A DNA stretch of 6,775 nt from Desulfobacterales bacterium (GTDB taxonomy: Bacteria; Desulfobacterota; Desulfobacteria; Desulfobacterales; Desulfosalsimonadaceae): assembly GCA_007135795.1 (NCBI GenBank), contig SLIE01000153.1:1-6775 (forward strand), given 5' to 3'. Below the pieces are notes generated by a model that was given only the letters and a program-made list of their open reading frames with translations, was not told where the DNA came from and did no database searches. The first letter of the stretch is position 1, and every line of letters begins with the position of its first letter. Of the stretch, positions 1 through 5,123 are shown in pieces. The translations under genes and the position numbers were made by a program.

Positions 1-662
1 GATCTGTCGATATCCTCTACAGAAGCGACCTGATTCGCTGCAAGCGTCTGTGCTGATTCAAGAAAAGCCATCAACATGGCATTGAAGACATACCCGTTGT
101 TTTCCTTTTTAAGGATTATTGCGACCATGCCGATGCTTTTGGCAAATGCTTCGATAAGTGCAATCGTGTCCGGAGCGGTTCCGGGGTGGGGCATCAGATC
201 CGCGATGTTGGTATGTCGTGTATCATGAAAGTGCAGGGCTGCAAAACGATCCGGGCGGCCCGTGGCTGCGGCGAACATCGAGGGAAGAAGAGAGGACGTG
301 TTGGTTGTAAAAATGGTATGCGGGGGACAGATGTCGTTAAAGCGCGCAAATACCTTTCCTTTCAGCTCAGGATCCTCCGGGACCGATTCGCTGACAAAGT
401 CTGCAGATTCGCCCGCCCTTACCGGATCGGAAATCGTAGTGATCCTGGAAAGGGCATCTTCGGCTTCTTTTTCAGTCAACCGCCCCCAGGCTTTATAGCT
501 TCTTGCAAGTTTGCCCATGCGTCCTTTTGCGCTTTCGAGCAAATCATCACTGATGTCATGCAGTATGACATCATATCCGGACGCTGCGCATTGAAACCCG
601 ATCTGTTGTCCCATATTGCCTGACCCAATGATCAGGACCGTGTCAATCCTGTTGATTTTCAA
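1..662 (-). CDS. 3-hydroxyacyl-CoA dehydrogenase, NAD-binding N-terminal part (3' end outside window)
   Basis: Predicted to oxidise L-3-hydroxyacyl-CoA to 3-ketoacyl-CoA with NAD+, a cytoplasmic step of fatty-acid beta-oxidation or related CoA-ester pathways. About 220 residues are visible before the left edge cuts the frame. Seen: a Rossmann glycine motif GSGNMG (residues 13-18), an Asp at the end of the second strand (D36) placed to bind the NAD ribose, the SES segment with E92, TNTSSL (120-124 region), and LHFHD with H144 as the likely catalytic His paired with E92. The stretch IADLMPHPGT followed by KKENNGYVFNAML is typical of a bacterial HAD subgroup in which HFFNP is replaced by HFHD. 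Start: TTG at 662-660 is chosen because GGGAGG (plus-strand CCTCCC, 669-674) lies 6 bp upstream. An in-frame ATG at 689 has no ribosome binding site. The C-terminal HAD domain should lie beyond the window. Product confident; physiological substrate unknown. Confidence 0.9.
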   Translation of the reverse strand, partial: MKINRIDTVLIIGSGNMGQQIGFQCAASGYDVILHDISDDLLESAKGRMGKLARSYKAWGRLTEKEAEDALSRITTISDPVRAGESADFVSESVPEDPELKGKVFARFNDICPPHTIFTTNTSSLLPSMFAAATGRPDRFAALHFHDTRHTNIADLMPHPGTAPDTIALIEAFAKSIGMVAIILKKENNGYVFNAMLMAFLESAQTLAANQVASVEDIDR

Positions 663-718
663 TCCGGACCTCCCTGTTAAACGGTTCATTGCAAATTGTT
701 GTTTGTTTGTAATACACT

Positions 719-734
719 TTGACAAAATTGTAAA
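719..734. promoter_or_regulatory. operator-like dyad upstream of the acyl-CoA dehydrogenase gene
   Basis: The plus strand reads TTGACAA, then AA, then TTGTAAA: 7-bp half sites with a 2-bp centre, matching at 6 of 7 positions. It lies 57-72 bp upstream of the TTG start, where a repressor would overlap a promoter. It matches the dyad at 6693-6708 at 13 of 16 positions, with the differences being the two centre bases and one base of the right half. A transcription-factor site is inferred; the cognate regulator is unknown. Confidence 0.35.
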
Positions 735-814
735 TATTCGGTATGGAGACGGATGTCCGGGCTTTTTTGATGGAAGGGTTCGCTCAATTACAGCTCGGTT
801 TCAAGTCAAAGCAT

Positions 815-863
815 GCATTATTTAATTAAATCAAAAAAAATATTGAAAATTTTTAAATAATGC
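815..863. repeat. perfect 11-bp inverted repeat (AT-rich stem-loop)
   Basis: GCATTATTTAA at 815-825 is the exact reverse complement of TTAAATAATGC at 853-863, with a 27-base A/T-rich loop. It lies in the divergent spacer and follows no gene, so it is not a terminator for anything visible. It could be a regulator site, a weak cruciform, or chance in AT-rich DNA. Confidence 0.4.
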
Positions 864-1024
864 TTACAGCCGGCAAGGCGCTTATTTCTTTGTATATCAG
901 TTTACTATCTTCTGCCTGATCTTTTTTGTCCATTTTATAGGCAATAGGATGTTCTTTTTTGGAATTTTTTTATTGCAAAAATTTTTTTTTTAAGGAATTA
1001 TGGGCAGCAATCGTTCTTCTTGGG

Positions 1025-1055
1025 AATATTTGAAAAGGTAGTATTTTCAAATATT
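1025..1055. promoter_or_regulatory. perfect 12-bp inverted repeat upstream of the metallopeptidase gene
   Basis: AATATTTGAAAA (1025-1036) and TTTTCAAATATT (1044-1055) are exact reverse complements around the 7-base loop GGTAGTA. The element ends 95 bp before the ATG of the YgjP-like gene. A possible sigma70-type promoter overlaps it: TTGAAA at 1030-1035 and TATTAA at 1052-1057, with a 16-bp spacer and partial matches in both boxes. An operator over a promoter is the simplest reading. An RNA hairpin in the leader is the alternative. Confidence 0.4.
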
Positions 1056-1150
1056 AAAAGGTTTATACCCCATTGAGCGCAAACTGAATGGTCCTGTAGG
1101 AATTCACTTCAACTTTTCACCATATGCCTCAAGTGTGAGCCAATATACTT

Positions 1151-1729
1151 ATGAAATCAAAAAAAGTTGTAGAAATTCGGGGTGTTGGCGAAGTATTGCT
1201 TGAAAGAAGTCGGCGGGCAAAGAATTTTAATCTCACCATCAAGCCTTTGAATGTTATCCGGGTAGCTGTTCCTCCCGGGGTTTCATTTACCGATGCAGAA
1301 CTCTTCGCAAGGTCGAAAAAAGCATGGTTGCGAAAACACCTCGAAAAGATCGAGCTGATGTCCAAGGAGATAGAAGAGGCAGTTACTGTTTATCCGACAA
1401 CCCGCAAAGCGGCAAGAGAGGTTCTGGTCTGCAGGCTTAACCAGTTGTCTGAGCAGCTCGGGTTACCTTATAACAGGGTATTTGTGAAGTGTCAGAAAAC
1501 CAGGTGGGGAAGCTGCTCCATGGTAAATAACATAAACCTTAATCTCAATCTTGTAAGACTTCCTCAGGAGTTGATGGATTATGCCATAATCCATGAACTT
1601 GTTCATACCAAGGTGAAAAATCATGGCCCAAAATTCTGGAAGGCGTTGATCGGTTATTTGCCCAACGCACTGACCCTGGATCGTGAACTCGATCGTTACT
1701 GGCTCATGCTGGGTGATTTTCCGGAATAG
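1151..1729 (+). CDS. YgjP-like zinc metallopeptidase (DUF45, SprT/M48-like fold)
   Basis: A 192-residue protein of the YgjP/DUF45 family of small cytoplasmic zinc peptidases, often found next to restriction or DNA-repair genes; their substrates are largely unknown. Seen: the zinc-binding HELVH motif (residues 148-152, catalytic E149), a third ligand in NHG (H158) followed by KFW, and the family signature KTRWGSCS (116-123). The N-terminal half carries the basic segment ERSRRAKNFNLTIKP and the PPGVS turn usual in this family, so the protein is full length (E. coli YgjP is close to this size). There is no signal peptide or membrane segment. The ATG at 1151 has only a weak ribosome binding site (GTGAG about 13 bp upstream), which suggests modest translation. 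It stands alone on the plus strand, divergent from the dehydrogenase and convergent with the minus-strand cluster. The family call is firm; a physiological role cannot be read from the context. Confidence 0.93.
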   Translation: MKSKKVVEIRGVGEVLLERSRRAKNFNLTIKPLNVIRVAVPPGVSFTDAELFARSKKAWLRKHLEKIELMSKEIEEAVTVYPTTRKAAREVLVCRLNQLSEQLGLPYNRVFVKCQKTRWGSCSMVNNINLNLNLVRLPQELMDYAIIHELVHTKVKNHGPKFWKALIGYLPNALTLDRELDRYWLMLGDFPE

Positions 1730-1874
1730 TCCAGTTGTTTTTCATTCCCGAACAAATATGTTAAAATTGTATCCAAAAAAAAATCGATAGCAACAGATCC
1801 AGTCTGAACCACCCTTTTTCTTCCCACAAATTTCTACCTTGGCCTTTGGGTTTGGGTCACGTTCCGCTTTAATT

Positions 1875-1896
1875 CCTAAAAAATACTGCAAGTATT
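1875..1896 (-). terminator. possible weak intrinsic terminator of the minus-strand cluster
   Basis: On the minus strand a 6-bp stem AATACT / AGTATT with the 3-base loop TGC (1882-1896) runs straight into a six-T tract (1878-1883). It lies about 50 bp downstream of the stop codon of the 316-residue protein gene. The stem is short and AT-rich, so termination strength would be low. The rest of the 217-bp convergent spacer (1730-1946) shows no other clear structure, and no terminator is obvious for the plus-strand peptidase gene. Confidence 0.3.
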
Positions 1897-1946
1897 CCTG
1901 TGGCACAATTTATTGCCTGCTCATATAGCCGGATGTCAATTGGGGA

Positions 1947-2897
1947 CTATTTGCCGAAAGGGAAGATGACCCGCGGTTCTGCCGAGAGATCACGGATGAT
2001 TTTTTTGATCTCCGGCTGGGTTGGTATGTTTTTCCCACCGTCTGAAGCAATCATAATCATCGATTCTAAAGTCGCTGGCCCGATTACTTTTCCGAGCATT
2101 TTCGGTATGACATCGATGATCAGTCGGACGCCCCGTTGTTTAAGAAAGTTGAGCCGTTCATTGGAAAGTGCGCCGGAAATGACGGTTTTCCCGTCGAGTT
2201 GGTCAATTCCGCAATCCCCAATGTGTTCAAAAAAACAGTAATGGGGAACCACGATGACATCGGCCCGCTTGATGCTGTTGAAAAGCAGACGTCGGTTAAA
2301 GGCGTTAATAAAAAAAGTCCTGATGGCTATTTTTCTTATACAAATCCTTTCCGTAACCGGGTATGCATACGCGGCAAACAATTTCAGATCTTCCATTGAA
2401 TGCAGGATTTTCGGAATTCCCGCAGACAGCAAAGGATCACAGAATTTCAAATCATCTGAATATTCAATCAGGTTGTTTGCAATGTTTACATCCGCCATGC
2501 CGGATGTAAACAGAATTTGGGAATTGTAAAAAAACCGTTCCCCATAATCACGCTGAATTTCATCGAATGTCCATTGTTGACATGCCATGAGCATACTTTG
2601 GCCAATGGATAGCGGTTTTTTGAAAAAACCGGCGAGTTCACTGAGCTTATAGTCTGCTTGATCGGGCAGGCCGTCCAGGTCTGTCTGAAAGTCCAGGTCT
2701 GTCTGAAAAGGGAGACGAAGGTTTTCAATTGCAAGCGCATCCGCACGGTCTTCCCACTTTTTGAGTACTCTCGCAACTTTGTCCATATCATTTTCTGTTT
2801 TGATATGAATGATATGGAAATCATTTTCCAGAAAGCGGACCTGGAAGTCGATGTTCTTTTCATTGGTTGAAAGATTCACCGCTGCGATTGTTTTCAT
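1947..2897 (-). CDS. quinate/shikimate 5-dehydrogenase-like protein of unknown function
   Basis: A 316-residue soluble protein. I recognise no exact family member, but its layout follows proteins annotated as quinate 5-dehydrogenase-like: an N-terminal MKTIAAVNLSTNEKNID strand-turn (1-17); a pattern resembling RiGTdgD in HIKTENDMDKVARVL (31-45); a DALAIENL core (53-60); SQILFTSGMADVNIANNL (126-143) followed by CDPLLSAGIPKIL; and a C-terminal block RADVIVVPHY ... LDGKTVISGALSNERLNFLKQRGVR ... IPKMLG (211-269). No classical GxGxxG motif is visible, so dehydrogenase activity is uncertain. An exact 6-residue repeat FQTDLD (64-69, 70-75) comes from an 18-bp tandem duplication. The start at 2897 is supported by AAGGA 7 bp upstream. 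It is last in the minus-strand gene run, 56 bp after the 174-residue gene, so the two are probably co-transcribed. The gene is secure; its function is open. Confidence 0.8.
   Translation of the reverse strand: MKTIAAVNLSTNEKNIDFQVRFLENDFHIIHIKTENDMDKVARVLKKWEDRADALAIENLRLPFQTDLDFQTDLDGLPDQADYKLSELAGFFKKPLSIGQSMLMACQQWTFDEIQRDYGERFFYNSQILFTSGMADVNIANNLIEYSDDLKFCDPLLSAGIPKILHSMEDLKLFAAYAYPVTERICIRKIAIRTFFINAFNRRLLFNSIKRADVIVVPHYCFFEHIGDCGIDQLDGKTVISGALSNERLNFLKQRGVRLIIDVIPKMLGKVIGPATLESMIMIASDGGKNIPTQPEIKKIIRDLSAEPRVIFPFGK
2673..2708. repeat. exact 18-bp tandem duplication inside a coding sequence
   Basis: The 18-base unit GTCCAGGTCTGTCTGAAA occurs twice in a row (2673-2690 and 2691-2708) with no mismatch. 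Because 18 is a multiple of three the frame is kept, and the protein gains one extra FQTDLD. Perfect identity, including silent positions, suggests a recent slippage or duplication event. Confidence 0.9.
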
Positions 2898-2953
2898 CGG
2901 TAATCCTTGTACGGACGCTTGATTTTGGATCGAAGCCTTTATGCCGGTCTGAT

Positions 2954-3478
2954 TTAACGTATAGCCGCCAAGTATTCCCCCACGCGCGTTACCACCGTCG
3001 AGAACATGGTGATTCCCGCCATGCGAGTGTAGATATCATCATTGTTCCCGCATATACCTGCGAATTCAGGGCCGACAGCAAGGCTTGGGTCATTTGCGGC
3101 TTTAGCATCATCGTTTTTGGATATTGCGGTTAAATAAGCGTCAAGCCGTTCTTTCAGTACAAGAAAATAATCAATTCGGGTACCGGTCATCGTGTTGGTT
3201 GTTTCTGACAATCCATTTGAAAATTCAAAAACCCGGTTCCAGAATCCTGTAACCAGAGAATTTTTATGAGTCGATTCTGCCAGGTGGTAGGAGATCGCCC
3301 AACCGGTGGAGATGATTTTTAAAACCTGAAGTTCATATTCGACAGTTGTCCTGTTGATTTCAGCTTCCGGATGCAGCATCTCCATGAGCCATTTTATATC
3401 TTCGCGTTCAATGGCGTAAGCAAACAGATCGTCTTGTGCCTGGTCTTTAGATATTTTTTCTTTTTGCATTGTGGTCAT
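2954..3478 (-). CDS. hypothetical protein, 174 residues, probably alpha-helical
   Basis: I do not recognise this protein. It has no signal peptide, no clear membrane segment and no metal or nucleotide motif. The composition and spacing of hydrophobic residues suggest a helical bundle: an acidic N-terminal helix (DDLFAYAIEREDIKWLMEML, 16-35), a central helix (VEYELQVLKIISTGWAISYHL, 46-66), a segment RIDYFLVLKERLDAYLTAI (101-119), and a C-terminal amphipathic helix (MFSTVVTRVGEYLAAI). The motif AVGPEFAGICG (134-144) may be a conserved turn. The ATG at 3478 has no strong ribosome binding site. A second in-frame ATG at 3469 (residue 4) is an equally possible start. It lies 98 bp downstream of the cytidylate-kinase-like gene and 56 bp upstream of the quinate-dehydrogenase-like gene, in the same direction, so a shared operon is likely. 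Good coding character, but no functional claim is possible. Confidence 0.8.
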   Translation of the reverse strand: MTTMQKEKISKDQAQDDLFAYAIEREDIKWLMEMLHPEAEINRTTVEYELQVLKIISTGWAISYHLAESTHKNSLVTGFWNRVFEFSNGLSETTNTMTGTRIDYFLVLKERLDAYLTAISKNDDAKAANDPSLAVGPEFAGICGNNDDIYTRMAGITMFSTVVTRVGEYLAAIR

Positions 3479-3522
3479 GATACTAACTTGTATTTTTGAT
3501 GGCGTGATTCAGGTTGAATTTT

Positions 3523-3566
3523 CAAGGCAGCGTTGTACGGCCGATCGGTTGGTTTCGGCTGCCTTG
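3523..3566 (-). other. intercistronic stem-loop after the kinase-like gene
   Basis: CAAGGCAGC (3523-3531) and GCTGCCTTG (3558-3566) form a perfect 9-bp GC-rich stem around a 26-base loop that itself contains the palindrome CCGATCGG (3541-3548). On the transcribed minus strand it begins 10 bp after the kinase-like stop codon. It is followed by AAAATTC rather than a T tract, so it is a poor intrinsic terminator. An mRNA stability or processing element between operon genes is a reasonable inference. Confidence 0.45.
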
Positions 3567-3576
3567 TAGACGGTGG

Positions 3577-4188
3577 TTACTTTTTTACGAGTGTGACAAT
3601 CTGGGTCAATGCTTCCTCGAGGGTCAGGCGGCTCATGTTGAGAACCATGTGATACACAGAAGGATCATCATATGAGGTGGCCCCCAGTTTTTTATATACG
3701 TTATTTCGACGTTTTTCTCCGGCCTGCACGGCGTGGAGGGCTTGCTTGTCTGAAATCCGGTAATGCCGCTGCATAAATCTGATACGCTGTGCCTTGTCCG
3801 CTATTAGCAGAAAATGAAGGGCGTTTTCATGTCCCGCCAGAATGTACTGACTGCCGCGGCCCAGAAGGACGACATTGTCCTTTTGGGCCAAATCGGTAAT
3901 TACCGCTTTCAGCGTTTCAACATATATGTCTTCATCAAGATAACCGGAGTTCACTCCTATAATCCGTTCCATATAATTTTTGCTCAATATGGTGGAAATA
4001 ACTTTGGAAAAAAGTCCGCCTGCAATGTTTTCCATGTCGGCTACGGATTCTTTGGTTGCCCGGGTTCGCTTTGACAACTCCTGAAGGACGTCATCATCTA
4101 AAAACTGATAGTTTAACTTCTCCGCGACCATAGCGCCCAAGGTTCTGCCTCCGGCCCCGAACTGCCTGGATATCGTTATCACAGCCAT
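3577..4188 (-). CDS. cytidylate-kinase-like family protein
   Basis: A 203-residue P-loop-type nucleotide kinase homologue of the cytidylate-kinase-like (Cytidylate_kin2) family, distinct from the housekeeping Cmk. Seen: an N-terminal strand and nucleotide-binding loop VITISRQFGAGGRTLG (residues 3-18), where SRQFGAGGR replaces a textbook Walker A and is the hallmark of this family; DDDVLQEL (31-38); the strand-turn VVLLGRGSQYIL (106-117), a family block; a basic, lid-like segment EKRRNNVYKKLG (158-169); and DDPSVYHMVLNMSRLTLEEA near the C-terminus. The length is normal and there are no membrane segments, so it should be cytoplasmic. Start at 4188: GGAG sits 8 bp upstream. Phosphate transfer to a nucleotide or another small molecule is likely from the fold, but the substrate of this subfamily is not established and CMP kinase activity should not be assumed. 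It heads the three-gene run 4188-1947. Confidence 0.9.
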   Translation of the reverse strand: MAVITISRQFGAGGRTLGAMVAEKLNYQFLDDDVLQELSKRTRATKESVADMENIAGGLFSKVISTILSKNYMERIIGVNSGYLDEDIYVETLKAVITDLAQKDNVVLLGRGSQYILAGHENALHFLLIADKAQRIRFMQRHYRISDKQALHAVQAGEKRRNNVYKKLGATSYDDPSVYHMVLNMSRLTLEEALTQIVTLVKK

Positions 4189-4381
4189 GGCACACTCCGC
4201 TATTGATTATTCAGTCTCCACCCGGAGACAGGTTTTGTCAAGCACAGAACCTGAGTGGTTCCAAAACAGTGACGCCCGTCCCGCAAGGCTCGAGCTGCGA
4301 ATAGACCGTCACTTTGTATCCATTTTTATAGAATAATCACGAAGCGCATGCTTTTCACGTAAAAAGTTGGTTTAAAGCATT
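4189..4381 (-). promoter_or_regulatory. structured 193-bp spacer upstream of the kinase-like gene
   Basis: This non-coding spacer has two inverted repeats. GTCTCC/GGAGAC (4214-4219 and 4224-4229, 4-base loop) is a compact hairpin 26-41 bp before the kinase ATG. AGTGACG/CGTCACT (4268-4274 and 4307-4313) encloses CGCA/TGCG and the palindrome GCTCGAGC (4288-4295); on the minus strand it is followed by GTTTTGG, so it could be a weak terminator for the upstream gene pair. A minus-strand TTGACA (4236-4241) lies between them but has no -10 box at normal spacing. It probably marks the boundary between two transcription units. Confidence 0.35.
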
Positions 4382-5053
4382 CTAAAAATCCGTTGAACGG
4401 ATGCCGATGATGTCGTCATAGGCTGCCGTCAATATGCAAAGACTGATCGCGGTAGCGGGTATCACACCGATAATAAATATTAAAGTGCCAGCAACGGTGA
4501 TGCCCAGCACGATTATTGCCAGTCCAAAAATTTGCAGCCAATTTTTTGTGATAATCTTCCGGCTTGTTTCCATGGCCTGCCATGGTGTCATTTTGCGGTC
4601 AACGACCAGCATGCTTGAAAAAAGGTATGCCACGGCCAGGTATATCCCCGGTATGATAAATACAAATAATCCCAACACGATCAGTACACTTGTCAGAATA
4701 CCGACGATGACGAGTGGGACGAAGTAGTCGAAACCTTTCAAAAAATCCTGAAACCGGGTAGGTTGATTTTTCATTTTTTTGGCGGCAAATACAAAAAATC
4801 CCATGGAAAGGGGAAACATCAGTATCGGCGCGACAATCTGACCGAATACAGGTATCATTTCGAGAAAAAGATTTATGGCCAGAAAAATGGTGGCATATAT
4901 CAGGAAACTGCCGATATCGGTCATAAATATCCGCCAGCCCTGGACCACATATTGTTTCAAGCCAACATCGTACCCTTCTGATATGAGGCGGTCTGTATCT
5001 TTCGGCCAGAAAAGCGGTTCGGTTTCATATTCCGTGTCAAGTATTTCATTCAT
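4382..5053 (-). CDS. multi-spanning integral membrane protein (YciC/DUF975-like)
   Basis: Counted from ATG 5053 this is a 223-residue inner-membrane protein with a short acidic cytoplasmic N-terminus (about 45 residues) and some six hydrophobic segments, at roughly 47-67, 70-90, 111-132, 133-150, 174-193 and 196-212. The block IPGIYLAVAYLFSSMLVVDRKMTPWQAMETSRKI (about 134-167) followed by NW is characteristic of the loosely defined YciC/DUF975-type membrane family, whose function is unknown. Start choice: AAAGGA lies upstream of ATG 5053 at workable distance. The frame stays open to an ATG at 5146, but that start would overlap the preceding gene's end by 23 bp and add a 31-residue sequence that does not fit the family. 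It follows the CysRS-like gene by 70 bp in the same direction and is probably co-transcribed with it. A role in membrane homeostasis or transport is possible but not shown by the sequence. Confidence 0.88.
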   Translation of the reverse strand: MNEILDTEYETEPLFWPKDTDRLISEGYDVGLKQYVVQGWRIFMTDIGSFLIYATIFLAINLFLEMIPVFGQIVAPILMFPLSMGFFVFAAKKMKNQPTRFQDFLKGFDYFVPLVIVGILTSVLIVLGLFVFIIPGIYLAVAYLFSSMLVVDRKMTPWQAMETSRKIITKNWLQIFGLAIIVLGITVAGTLIFIIGVIPATAISLCILTAAYDDIIGIRSTDF

Positions 5054-5123
5054 TTTTGTGAATCCTTTGTTTGTCGTGGCCCTCGGAAAAAAGGGAAAGA
5101 TTACTGTATTAAATGACTCAAAG

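Larger units (their letters stand above)
663..1150. other. AT-rich divergent intergenic region
   Basis: This 488-bp spacer separates the leftward acyl-CoA dehydrogenase gene from the rightward metallopeptidase gene. I see no credible coding frame in it. It holds the dehydrogenase's ribosome binding site, an operator-like dyad at 719-734, a perfect 11-bp inverted repeat at 815-863, long A/T homopolymer runs (around 833-860 and 965-992), and a perfect 12-bp inverted repeat at 1025-1055. It must contain the promoters of both flanking genes, but no promoter here matches consensus well enough to call with confidence. Confidence 0.7.

Noticed and set aside
186..623. Plus-strand open frames opposite the acyl-CoA dehydrogenase
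   Set aside because: The minus strand carries a continuous frame with Rossmann and catalytic motifs; these are shadows.
960..976. TGG...TTGC, resembling a sigma54 promoter
   Set aside because: The GG and GC elements are 14 bp apart rather than the required 12, and the first box lacks GCAC.
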